NCBI GenBank assembly: GCA_900766055.1
Contig: CAAFTZ010000064.1
Span: 1-11,277, forward strand
Reading direction: 5' to 3'
Length of the DNA stretch: 11,277 nt
DNA from: an uncultured Parasutterella sp.
GTDB taxonomy: Bacteria; Pseudomonadota; Gammaproteobacteria; Burkholderiales; Burkholderiaceae_F
The notes beneath the pieces were generated by a model. The model saw nothing but the letters and a program-made list of their open reading frames with translations. It did no database searches and was not told the DNA's origin. Below, piece by piece: positions 1 to 7,105 of this stretch. The translations under genes were made by a program, and so were the position numbers. Positions within the stretch are counted from its first letter, which is position 1, and every line of letters starts with the position of its first letter.

Positions 1-81
1 CTGAGTAAATAAAAATGTGTGAATCCCACTGGATATGCCGAAAGGCAGGAATTTACCTGCCTACTGACACGCAACTTACTT
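1..81. other. Left-edge non-coding segment with two competing hairpins
   Basis: No gene can be supported here; all three plus frames meet a stop within the first 12 bases, so any gene entering from the left ends at once. Two small hairpins share bases: TGCC-GAAA-GGCA (36-47, a GNRA tetraloop) and AGGCAGG-AATTTA-CCTGCCT (43-62, 7 bp), so only one can form fully. Neither is followed by a T-run on either strand, so they are not ordinary terminators. The stretch 43-62 with the following ACTGACAC faintly resembles the B12-box end of a cobalamin riboswitch, but the internal loop is longer than the consensus and no plus-strand gene follows. The identity is unresolved. Confidence 0.3.
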
Positions 82-117
82 AAAAAAAGCTCCCGAGTAT
101 CAAACCGCGGGAGCTTT
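82..117 (-). terminator. Intrinsic terminator of ppk1
   Basis: A perfect 10-bp stem, AAAGCTCCCG (86-95) with CGGGAGCTTT (108-117), encloses a 12-nt loop. Read on the minus strand it is followed by a run of T from the plus-strand A-run at 82-88. It lies about 20 bp after the ppk1 stop codon, as expected for its terminator. On the plus strand the stem is followed only by TTTGTG, so termination of leftward-to-rightward transcripts would be weaker. Confidence 0.85.
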
Positions 118-137
118 GTGGTTAACGCATCAGAAGA

Positions 138-2456
138 TTATTTCTTCATGAGGTTTAATTTCTTCGCAATTTCTTCCTGGCTGTCGTACACAGGCTCATC
201 TTTCTTAGGCTGAAGCTTGGTGTAGGAACCGTCGGAATTCATAACCCAAGCGTGGATGTTGTCCTTCAGCTGAGGTATGACGATCTGATTCATGACGTTA
301 TTGCGCAGGTTTTCCTGCAGAAGCGGCGTCAACACTTCGATACGGCCGTTCAGGTTACGCGTCATCAAGTCGGCACTGCCGAAGTACATCTCCTCATCTC
401 CGTTGTTATGGAAGTAGTAGATGCGGGCATGTTCCAAAAGACGTCCGACGATCGAACGAACTGTGATCGTATCGGAAACGCCGGGCAAGCCGGGGCGCAG
501 ACTGCAGATACCGCGAACGATACATTCGATCTTCACACCGGCGCGGCTGGCTTCATAAAGAACCTTGACCATTTCATAGTCAACCAGTTGGTTGCACTTA
601 ATGATGATGTGGCCGTTGCCGTGCTTCTTGTGCTGCTCGATTTCGCGCCGAATCAGCTTGGTGATGCCGGGGCGCAGCGTGTGCGGAGACACCAGCAGCT
701 TGCGGTAATGGCTGACCAAACCGTAGCCAGTCATCACATTAAACAGATCTTGGACGTCATCGTTGATGTCTTTGTTAGCTGTGAAGAGACCTAAGTCGGT
801 ATAGATCTTGGCAGAAGCAGCGTTGTAGTTGCCGGAACCGATGTGCGTGTAGCGCTCGAGCTTGCCTTTTTCGCGACGAACCACGAAGCAAAGCTTAGCG
901 TGGATCTTGAGGCCGGCAAAACCGTACACAACGTTGACACCGTTGCGTTCCATCTCTTCGGCCCAGTTAATGTTCTGTTCTTCGTCGAAACGAGCTTTCA
1001 ATTCGACGACAGCTGTCACCTGCTTGCCGCGGCGGCGTGCTTCAAGCAAAGCCTTGGCAACGGGAGAGTCGCTGCCGCAGCGGTAAAGCGTCTGCTTAAT
1101 TGCGACAACATTCGGATCCAGCGCGGCCTGCTTTAAGAACTCCAGCACGCAGTTGAAAGAGTCATACGGATGGTAGACAAGGATGTCGCGTTTGCGGATC
1201 TCGTCGAAGCAATTGCGGCCCGGTTCAAAAGCCTTTGGTGTCTTGGGATGATCAGCCGGATACTTCAGAGACGGGCGATCGATCTTCATCATGCGGCCGA
1301 ATTCGGAGAAGGCCAGCGGAACACGGCAGCGATAGAACTGGTTCGGATGGAGATCCAGATGTTCATACAGGAAGTCCTGAAGACGCTGTGGCATGCCCTT
1401 TTCAATTTCGACACGGACGATCGAACCGAAACGGCGCTGTTCGACGTAGTCACGAACAGCAGACAGCAGATCGTCGGCTTCGTCTTCTTCAATTTCACCG
1501 TCAGTGTTGCGGGTGATACGGAAAAGACCTTGAGACTTAACTTTGTAACCCGGGAAGAGCGTATTCAAACGGTTTCCGATCAGATCTTCGGTAAGAACGA
1601 TCACGCCGTCTGTTGTGGCGTAGGAAAGATCCGGCGTAACGGTGTTGTCTTTATTGGAAACAAACAGGAAACGCGGCACATTGTTCGGGCACTTCAAGCG
1701 AGCAAAACGGTTCTTCACCGAGACACCGCTTTCTACCGCCTCAAGCTCCATCACAAAGTTCAAGCTTGTGTTGGAAATCATCGGGAACGGACGGCCTTTA
1801 TCCACGGCCTGAGGCGTCAGAACCGGGAAAATGTCTTCGTCGAAATAGCGGTTCATTTCTTTCTTCTGAGCCGCATTCAGCGCAGAGTATTTAGCGAAAC
1901 GAATGCCTTTGGTTTCGAGCTCGGGCTTGAGCGTATCAATCCAGAGATTCTCGGCCTCTTCAAGAATCTCCGTGACTTTACGGCGAATTTCGGAAAGCTG
2001 ACGAGCGGGCGGCATCTTATCCGGTCCGGTCGGTTCTGCGCCGCTTCTAGCCTGTCTCTGAACATTCATCACGCGAACCATGAAGAATTCGTCGAGATTG
2101 TTGTAGAAGATGGACAGGAACAGAACTCGGTTGAGCAACGGGATCTCGGGATCCATTGCTGTTTCAAGAACCTTACGGTCAAACTCAATCCAACTGATGT
2201 CCCGGTTGATGTAAAGAGAAGGATCGTCTAAAGAAACTTCCTGCAGAGAAGTCTCTTTTGCAGCAGCAGGGGCAGCCGCTTTAGCAGCAGTACGGCGTAC
2301 AACCGGTCTGCGGATGGTCGGTGCCTTAACGGCGCGCAGTTTTGCCGGGGTTTTGGCAGCGGACTTTGCTTCCGCCGCAGCGGTCGCCTTGGTCGGTTCA
2401 GCAGCGGCAGGTTTTGCAGTTGATGTTGCGTTCGTTGTCTTGTTGTCGTCAGCCAT
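138..2456 (-). CDS. ppk1: Polyphosphate kinase 1
   Basis: PPK1 transfers the ATP gamma-phosphate reversibly onto inorganic polyphosphate, through a phosphohistidine intermediate, at the membrane or cytoplasm. The 772-residue protein starts at an ATG with AGGA 8 nt upstream (2465-2468). After an N-terminal tail, the PPK1 head begins near residue 80 (LYINRDISWIEF), followed by the NNLDEFFMVRV segment (119-129). The catalytic His is His519 in GLKIHAKLC. The second conserved His is His676 in LLEHARI. The Arg residues expected to hold the magnesium/phosphate are Arg459 (KQTLYR) and Arg489 (ARFDE). HIGSGNYN (538-545) and RNLNGRIE (700-707) are also typical. The core is full length. The first ~70 residues are an Ala/Lys/Thr/Pro low-complexity extension absent from short family members such as the E. 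coli enzyme (about 688 residues). The gene lies 74 bp after the FUSC gene and may have its own promoter. No ppx or pho gene is adjacent in this window. Confidence 0.97.
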   Translation of the reverse strand: MADDNKTTNATSTAKPAAAEPTKATAAAEAKSAAKTPAKLRAVKAPTIRRPVVRRTAAKAAAPAAAKETSLQEVSLDDPSLYINRDISWIEFDRKVLETAMDPEIPLLNRVLFLSIFYNNLDEFFMVRVMNVQRQARSGAEPTGPDKMPPARQLSEIRRKVTEILEEAENLWIDTLKPELETKGIRFAKYSALNAAQKKEMNRYFDEDIFPVLTPQAVDKGRPFPMISNTSLNFVMELEAVESGVSVKNRFARLKCPNNVPRFLFVSNKDNTVTPDLSYATTDGVIVLTEDLIGNRLNTLFPGYKVKSQGLFRITRNTDGEIEEDEADDLLSAVRDYVEQRRFGSIVRVEIEKGMPQRLQDFLYEHLDLHPNQFYRCRVPLAFSEFGRMMKIDRPSLKYPADHPKTPKAFEPGRNCFDEIRKRDILVYHPYDSFNCVLEFLKQAALDPNVVAIKQTLYRCGSDSPVAKALLEARRRGKQVTAVVELKARFDEEQNINWAEEMERNGVNVVYGFAGLKIHAKLCFVVRREKGKLERYTHIGSGNYNAASAKIYTDLGLFTANKDINDDVQDLFNVMTGYGLVSHYRKLLVSPHTLRPGITKLIRREIEQHKKHGNGHIIIKCNQLVDYEMVKVLYEASRAGVKIECIVRGICSLRPGLPGVSDTITVRSIVGRLLEHARIYYFHNNGDEEMYFGSADLMTRNLNGRIEVLTPLLQENLRNNVMNQIVIPQLKDNIHAWVMNSDGSYTKLQPKKDEPVYDSQEEIAKKLNLMKK

Positions 2457-2530
2457 GGAATCGTTCCTGATTATGTGATTTTCTGTGAAGAACTTTTTGT
2501 TTCCTCAAATATTTGATTTTGGTTTGGGGG

Positions 2531-3583
2531 TTAGTTTTTGTCAATTCTCGTTTCTTGGGATACAGAATCTAAGATCTCCTTTTTCTGACACTTTTCCCAC
2601 AAATAAAGTACCCCGAGTCCGAGAGCAACCCATCCGGCGCCCATCAGCGTATCCCATATTCGCCAAATCAGAATGGAATAATCTCCGCCATAAGCACGCA
2701 TTAACCAATCCAGCGTGAAAAGAATGTAGGTTGTAATAAAGAAAGTCATGCAGGTGTAGTTCCCGCCGACAAATACCGGAATGCCTGCTGAGGACGCCAC
2801 GATCAGGGCGCCCAATACAAACTTGTCATCGATATGAGGAAAGATAAAGATAACTAAAAAGTAAGCGAGTAATGTTCCGAGAATTCTTTGAACCACACGT
2901 TTATATCCGGCGGCCACATTGGAATTTAGCAAGTACAGCGCCGTGATTCCGACCCAGCCGGGCTCGGAAAAGTCCAGCATGAATGAAAAGCTCAAAGCGC
3001 AGATCAGCGTGAGCGTTGAGATAACCGCATAGGCATAAGAGTTACGGTTGCCGCCTTCGACGAGTTTGAGCTGAGCCATTGGTCGGAGCGACAGTTTCTC
3101 GTATCTCCAAACGAAGTGATCGAGCACGATGGCTGCCATCGCCAGGCTGAAACCGACGAAGTAGCCGACAAAAGCCATCAGATCCGGCGTGAAATCAAAG
3201 ATGGAGATGAGAAGGAAAACTAAAACGTACTTTCCCCAAAGCCACCAGAATTTCTCAGCGAAGGTCATCAGACTCTGGCCAAAACAGACCAATGCGATGA
3301 CCAGCCATTTGCCGTACTCCATGTTTTTGAGCACAACGCCGAGGAGTGCGGCACACATCACGCCGACAAAAGTTATGGCAACACCGCCCAAGCGCGAAAT
3401 TAAGTCGCTTTCGGTGTCGCTTAAGAGAGCCATAAAAGCCCCCAGCGCGGCAAAACCGCCTAATTGGGGGCTATGGAAAAGGCCGGACAACAGGAGCGCC
3501 GTCGAAATCGTGATCACAAATCTTAAAGTTGCAGTCACACGCGATTTCGTTCCGATCTCTGCACGGAGTCCGGCGCCAATCAT
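2531..3583 (-). CDS. FUSC-family inner-membrane protein (putative aromatic acid or small-molecule exporter)
   Basis: A polytopic membrane protein of 350 residues, built as two similar halves of about five hydrophobic segments each (roughly residues 15-165 and 185-335). Each half has the Arg-containing turn common in the fusaric-acid-resistance/YccS-like superfamily: SRLGGVAITFVGV in the first and QRILGTLLAYF in the second. Characterised relatives export aromatic acids or toxic small molecules; the substrate here cannot be told. I chose the ATG at 3583-3581 because GGAG lies 7 nt before it. A TTG five codons upstream (3598) stays in frame but would put the Shine-Dalgarno inside the gene. It lacks the large cytoplasmic domain and long length (over 600 residues) of AaeB/YccS, so it is a compact form. 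It is 52 bp after moaD, separated by a strong hairpin, and may be the last gene of a moeB-moaD transcript. Confidence 0.8.
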   Translation of the reverse strand: MIGAGLRAEIGTKSRVTATLRFVITISTALLLSGLFHSPQLGGFAALGAFMALLSDTESDLISRLGGVAITFVGVMCAALLGVVLKNMEYGKWLVIALVCFGQSLMTFAEKFWWLWGKYVLVFLLISIFDFTPDLMAFVGYFVGFSLAMAAIVLDHFVWRYEKLSLRPMAQLKLVEGGNRNSYAYAVISTLTLICALSFSFMLDFSEPGWVGITALYLLNSNVAAGYKRVVQRILGTLLAYFLVIFIFPHIDDKFVLGALIVASSAGIPVFVGGNYTCMTFFITTYILFTLDWLMRAYGGDYSILIWRIWDTLMGAGWVALGLGVLYLWEKCQKKEILDSVSQETRIDKN

Positions 3584-3590
3584 AAGAAAT

Positions 3591-3624
3591 CTCCGCAAAG
3601 AAGCTCACTCGAGAGCCTCTTTGC
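3591..3624 (-). promoter_or_regulatory. Intercistronic hairpin touching the FUSC Shine-Dalgarno
   Basis: On the minus-strand RNA, bases 3624-3595 form a 12-bp stem (11 Watson-Crick pairs plus one G-U at 3602/3617) around a 6-nt loop (3607-3612). The last paired base is immediately followed by GGAG (3594-3591), the ribosome-binding site of the FUSC gene. No T-run follows on either strand, so it is unlikely to be a plain terminator. It could be an mRNA processing or stability element, or could tune FUSC translation relative to moaD. The structure is visible in the sequence; the role is inferred. Confidence 0.5.
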
Positions 3625-3635
3625 TTAGTTAAGAT

Positions 3636-3893
3636 TTAACCTCCGGTGACCGGCGGGAAAAATGCCACTTCGTCGCCGTCTTTCAGAAGCGTCGATTCTT
3701 TAGCCATTTCCTGGTTCACGGCAAAACGCAGACGAGGCATTTCTTCAAAAGCTGCCTTAAGTGCTGCGTCGTTTTCCGACAGGTAGTTAATCAGATCTTC
3801 AACGGTCTTCACGTCTTCCGGAAATTCAACCGTGTCTTCGCCTTTGAGGAGGCGTTCTTTTAAAGAAGCAAAATAAAGAACCTTTACTTTCAT
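3636..3893 (-). CDS. moaD: Molybdopterin synthase sulphur-carrier subunit MoaD
   Basis: An 85-residue ubiquitin-like beta-grasp protein ending in the diagnostic Gly-Gly (FFPPVTGG). In this family the terminal glycine is adenylated by MoeB, converted to a thiocarboxylate, and donates sulphur to cyclic pyranopterin monophosphate within the MoaD-MoaE synthase in the cytoplasm. The length is normal for MoaD (about 80 residues). The ATG at 3893 has AAGGA about 13 nt upstream, a long spacing, but the gene begins only 3 bp after the moeB stop, so translational coupling is likely. The direct moeB neighbour supports MoaD over ThiS, which is shorter (about 65 residues). moaE is not in this window. Confidence 0.9.
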   Translation of the reverse strand: MKVKVLYFASLKERLLKGEDTVEFPEDVKTVEDLINYLSENDAALKAAFEEMPRLRFAVNQEMAKESTLLKDGDEVAFFPPVTGG

Positions 3894-3896
3894 CTC

Positions 3897-4646
3897 TTAT
3901 TTTTCCTTTGCGCAGCAGGGACACTCGTCATCGCGTCTGTATTTCATCTGACGCCATGTTATTGTGCGGGCATCCACCATTAACAGACGGCCCGTCAAGG
4001 GCTCGCCGAACTTTCCGATAATTTTAAGAGCCTCGGCCGCCTGCATACATCCAAGCATGCCCACTAGGGGTGCAAATACGCCCTTGCTGGACGCCTTCTC
4101 ATCCTTGCCTTCGTGATTAGGGAACAGACAGGCATAACAGGCCGAATCAGGATCCCTGAAGTCGAAGACGGTAATTTGCCCGTCGAACGCGACCACGCCG
4201 GCCGTGACCAACGGTTTTTTAAAACGTCGGCAGACGTCATTGAAAATATATCGAGAGTCGGTGTTGTCGGTACAATCCAAGGCCACATCGCATTCGGAAA
4301 CAAGCTTCTCCAATTCTTCGAGGCTCGGCCTGTAATCTACCGGAACAATTTCAACCTCCGGGTTGATCGCTTGCAAAGCAACTTTTGCGCTTTCGGCTTT
4401 ATTCAGACCTAAGCGCTCCATGTTGTGAATCACCTGACGCTGCAGATTCGTTAAATCTACGGTATCAGAATCCACAATCGTGATTTTCTTTACGCCGGAA
4501 GAAGCCAGGTACAGAGAAGCCGGCGAACCCAAGCCGCCGGCGCCGATGATTAGCACTCGGCCTTGAGCAATTCTCTTTTGGCCCTCGATTCCGACTTCTT
4601 TCAAGAGTTCGTGACGGGAGTATCGGTTTTCTTGCACGTTGCTCAT
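3897..4646 (-). CDS. moeB: Molybdopterin-synthase adenylyltransferase MoeB (ThiF/E1-like)
   Basis: A 249-residue E1-like enzyme that activates the C-terminal glycine of MoaD as an acyl-adenylate. The nucleotide-binding loop GAGGLGSP lies at residues 35-42, followed by Asp59/Asp61 in VDSDTVDLTN, Arg70 in NLQRQ and Asp127 in DCTDN, matching the ATP/Mg site of MoeB. A structural zinc site is formed by Cys170/Cys173 (CYAC) and Cys242/Cys245 (CPCC). The cysteine that ThiF and many MoeB proteins carry just before the AGVxAPL-like stretch is absent here (KASSKGVFAPL, 184-194), which fits a pure adenylating MoeB rather than a ThiF that forms a disulphide. There is no C-terminal rhodanese domain. The ATG has AAAGG almost touching it, so initiation may be weak. 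It is divergent from the first EamA gene and is the first gene of the moeB-moaD pair. Confidence 0.9.
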   Translation of the reverse strand: MSNVQENRYSRHELLKEVGIEGQKRIAQGRVLIIGAGGLGSPASLYLASSGVKKITIVDSDTVDLTNLQRQVIHNMERLGLNKAESAKVALQAINPEVEIVPVDYRPSLEELEKLVSECDVALDCTDNTDSRYIFNDVCRRFKKPLVTAGVVAFDGQITVFDFRDPDSACYACLFPNHEGKDEKASSKGVFAPLVGMLGCMQAAEALKIIGKFGEPLTGRLLMVDARTITWRQMKYRRDDECPCCAKEK

Positions 4647-4780
4647 CCTTTCAAAACAAAATTCGTTCTCAAGATTCTACGTATCCGAGAACAAAGATAG
4701 TAATGCCAACTGCTCAAATTTATTCCTCAGCAGTAAATCAAAGGGTTGCAGGATCTATAACCATAGCGTGGGAGGCGAAC

Positions 4781-5671
4781 ATGAAAATTCGAACACTCGG
4801 CGTCATTTGCGGTATTTTGTCCGGTTTCTTTTGGGGCACGATGGATATTGCCGCTCAGTACTTATTGCACACTGTCCGCATGGCGCCGGCGCAATTCATT
4901 TCTTTGACGATGGTCGTCACGACCGTCGCACTTTTCGGTACATCTCTTGCTGCCAAACCGAAAGAGACCTTCCTTGCCGCTGCTGACAAAGGAAACATGT
5001 TTCAGTTCTTCCTGTTCGGTGTTTTGGTCCTCCTCACACAGGTTAGCTTCTACGTTTGCGTAAAGTACTCCAACGCAGAAACAGCTGCGGTCATCGCCGC
5101 TACCCGGCCTTTCTGCATCATGGGGCTTCTGTTGTTTGCTGCCGTGATGCCTACCGCTTCGCAGATCTTTTGCTGTGCTTTGGCGCTCATCGGCGTTTGC
5201 CTGATGATGACAAAAGGAGACTTCTCAACGCTTTCCTTCGGCTGGCTGACGCTGTTGGTCGGCTTCGGCGCCCCACTCTTTAGCGCCGCCTACACCATTC
5301 AGAGTCGCTCTATTGTTCGAAAGGTCGGACCGCTCATCGTCATGACCTGGGCGATGCTATTCACGACAATCTTATGCAATCTCTACTATCCGTTTTGGAA
5401 AGTCAGCCTTGAATGGAATTTCTCAACGATCCTAAGTGTCCTGTGGGTCGCCATCATGGGACATATCGTGGCTTACACTCTTTACATCGTCAGCGCCTCT
5501 AAGATTCTTCCGACCATCACCGGCGTGCTTGAAACCATTGAACCGCTGACTGCCATCGTACTTTCATACTTTTTCTTCTCGCAGAAGATGAATGCTTTCA
5601 TGCTCGCTGGTGCAGCGATGGTGCTTGTCGCTGTCGTTCTTCTCGGCTTTAGCAAGCCGCGAGAAAAATAA
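4781..5671 (+). CDS. EamA-family DMT transporter (paralogue 1)
   Basis: A 296-residue inner-membrane protein with ten predicted hydrophobic segments in two EamA repeats (about residues 5-145 and 152-290). Family members export amino acids, nucleosides or other metabolites; the substrate cannot be predicted. Marks include SGFFWGTMDIAAQ (14-26), GVLVLLTQ (80-87), SNAETAAVIAAT (97-108), TKGDF (144-148) and the second-repeat EPLTAIVLS (254-262). The start at 4781 is chosen because GGAGG (4771-4775) lies 5 nt before it; an in-frame ATG at 4703 would add 26 residues of non-membrane sequence without a good ribosome-binding site. It aligns almost without gaps with the gene at 7180-8070. It is divergent from moeB across 134 bp and followed by the DUF486 gene after 67 bp. 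Confidence 0.9.
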   Translation: MKIRTLGVICGILSGFFWGTMDIAAQYLLHTVRMAPAQFISLTMVVTTVALFGTSLAAKPKETFLAAADKGNMFQFFLFGVLVLLTQVSFYVCVKYSNAETAAVIAATRPFCIMGLLLFAAVMPTASQIFCCALALIGVCLMMTKGDFSTLSFGWLTLLVGFGAPLFSAAYTIQSRSIVRKVGPLIVMTWAMLFTTILCNLYYPFWKVSLEWNFSTILSVLWVAIMGHIVAYTLYIVSASKILPTITGVLETIEPLTAIVLSYFFFSQKMNAFMLAGAAMVLVAVVLLGFSKPREK

Positions 5672-5698
5672 GTCTCGGTAAAGCGCTCGTCCGGTTTC

Positions 5699-5704
5699 TA
5701 TAAT
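5699..5704 (+). promoter_or_regulatory. Candidate -10 element for the DUF486 gene
   Basis: A perfect TATAAT lies 35 bp before the DUF486 start in the gap after the first EamA gene. The best -35 at the usual spacing (TCGGTA, 5675-5680, 18 bp upstream) matches TTGACA at only three positions, so the promoter is tentative. If real, the small gene would be transcribed separately from the EamA gene, with a start near 5711. Confidence 0.35.
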
Positions 5705-5738
5705 CTCCAAACGCTTCGTTGAACCTTTCTTAAGTCAA

Positions 5739-6116
5739 ATGCAGACACTAAGCCAGTTCTTTTCTCAGATTCCGGTTCTGTACAAAACAGCTGCCCTGCT
5801 TCTCCTCTCAAACTGTTTCATGACGTTTGCGTGGTATGCACATCTCAAGAATCTCGGAAGCTCTCCTCTGTGGGTTGCGGTTATCTCCAGCTGGCTTATC
5901 GCGTTCTTCGAATACTGCATCATGGTTCCGGCCAACCGCATCGGCTTCTCGGGACTTTCCTTAGGTCAGCTCAAAATCCTCCAGGAAGTCATCTCATTGG
6001 GCATCTTTGTTCCGTTTGCTTTCCTGTACATGAAGCAGCCCTTGAAGCTGGACTATCTGTGGGCCTCTCTGTGCATGCTCGGAGCTGCCTACTTCATGTT
6101 CCGCGACAAACTCTAA
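5739..6116 (+). CDS. DUF486 / small DMT-superfamily membrane protein
   Basis: A 125-residue inner-membrane protein with four hydrophobic segments (about 16-36, 44-63, 81-100 and 104-121). The stretch SWLIAFFEY followed by VPANRIG (51-68) is the hallmark of the DUF486 family, single-repeat relatives of the drug/metabolite transporters that probably work as dimers. The length is as expected for the family. No clear Shine-Dalgarno precedes the ATG at 5739, and no better in-frame start is available without losing the first helix. Its TAA stop overlaps the TAG of the opposing lysR-type gene, so no terminator separates the two. Function is unknown; the neighbouring EamA genes suggest metabolite or small-molecule transport. 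Confidence 0.8.
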   Translation: MQTLSQFFSQIPVLYKTAALLLLSNCFMTFAWYAHLKNLGSSPLWVAVISSWLIAFFEYCIMVPANRIGFSGLSLGQLKILQEVISLGIFVPFAFLYMKQPLKLDYLWASLCMLGAAYFMFRDKL

Positions 6117-7096
6117 TCTGCTTTCGGCAAAACAACCGATTCAGTCGGAATGCTGAAATACCGATACCAAAACATCCAGCTGTCGACCGTGTGCTTCTTG
6201 AAGTTCTCAACGATCAGGTTTGCCATTTCAGAAACTAACGGCGAATGATCCGATTCTCTTCGGCAGACGCAGATCTCCCAAGGCCGGCGGTGCCAGCCGG
6301 GAAGCACCGGAACAATATCGCCTCGCATCAGCTCATCAGCGACGAAAGAAGGCACCAAATCTACCGATATGCCTTCTCCGGCAATCAAGTGCGTGCGGCA
6401 GGAATATGCATCTTCAAAATGCACCTTGTCATCAGATTCGATCTCAAACGAAGCGTCTCGATTCTCTAAACGCCGACTAAAAGATCGATTGGAAGTGTTT
6501 CTCAGCAGGAGCGTATGGTTCCGAAGTTCTTCGACGCTTTGCGGAGCTCCGTGCCGACGAAGGTAGCCGCGCGAAGCCATGAGAAACGTAACGTTGTGTC
6601 CCGCTGGGATCCATGTGATAGCTTCTTTTGCAGGCCGATATCCGAAGTAAGCCACATCTGCCGCGCCATTTAATAAACCTTCTTCCCCGGCGTCGATCAG
6701 TACTTCAACACGCAGCCCTGGATGCTTTCTTTCAAAGTTTGAAAACGCATTCAAGTAAGCGCTTCGGTCAATGTTCGCCGGAAGACTGACTTTCAAAATC
6801 CGCTTCGGCTTAATCGTGTCTTGATGCTTGATAGAGTCGACAGTTTTCAGCAGACGCTGGAATTGGCGAGCTATGCGATCCGCCTCGGAAAAGAGCTCCA
6901 GCGACTTCGTGACAATCTGCGCGGGCTTGCGTTTGCGGTCCAGAAGTTCGATTCCCAGCTCTTTCTCTAACGAAGAAACCAAGCGAGAAGCAGCCGGAAG
7001 ATCCATCTCCAAACGCTCTGCGGCTTGAGCCAAACTTTGTGTCCTGCCTAATTCAGAGAGAAGGTTCCAGGTTTCGATTTTGAGAGAAGGACGCAT
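6113..7096 (-). CDS. LysR-family transcriptional regulator
   Basis: A 327-residue LysR-type regulator. The N-terminal winged helix-turn-helix spans about residues 6-64 (QSLAQAAERLEM, then LPAASRLVSSLEKELG as recognition region, and LLDR), followed by a linker helix and a periplasmic-binding-protein-like effector domain from about residue 98 (RILKVSLPANIDRSAY) to 300. The length is slightly above the usual ~300, with an added tail after residue 305. The start is the ATG at 7096 with AAGG only 2 nt before it, so translation may be weak, as is common for such regulators. It is divergent from the second EamA gene with a palindrome in the shared 83-bp gap, so the natural inference is that it controls that gene and itself. 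The inducer cannot be inferred. The 3' end overlaps the DUF486 stop on the other strand by 4 bp. Confidence 0.92.
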   Translation of the reverse strand: MRPSLKIETWNLLSELGRTQSLAQAAERLEMDLPAASRLVSSLEKELGIELLDRKRKPAQIVTKSLELFSEADRIARQFQRLLKTVDSIKHQDTIKPKRILKVSLPANIDRSAYLNAFSNFERKHPGLRVEVLIDAGEEGLLNGAADVAYFGYRPAKEAITWIPAGHNVTFLMASRGYLRRHGAPQSVEELRNHTLLLRNTSNRSFSRRLENRDASFEIESDDKVHFEDAYSCRTHLIAGEGISVDLVPSFVADELMRGDIVPVLPGWHRRPWEICVCRRESDHSPLVSEMANLIVENFKKHTVDSWMFWYRYFSIPTESVVLPKAD

Positions 7097-7105
7097 AACC
7101 TTAAC

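Noticed and set aside
73..117. Small plus-strand frame spanning 19-213
   Set aside because: It reads through the terminator hairpin and into antisense ppk1, with no Shine-Dalgarno or family features.
1170..2231. Long open frame of 353 codons on the plus strand
   Set aside because: It lies entirely antisense to ppk1, whose motifs are certain; the translation has no recognisable domain or convincing start and is a codon-structure shadow.
3584..3598. TTG start for the FUSC gene
   Set aside because: It would place GGAG inside the coding sequence and its own start inside the hairpin; the ATG at 3583 has ideal spacing.
4703..4780. N-terminal extension of the first EamA gene
   Set aside because: The in-frame ATG at 4703 lacks a good Shine-Dalgarno, while GGAGG lies 5 nt before 4781, and the 296-residue form matches its paralogue exactly.
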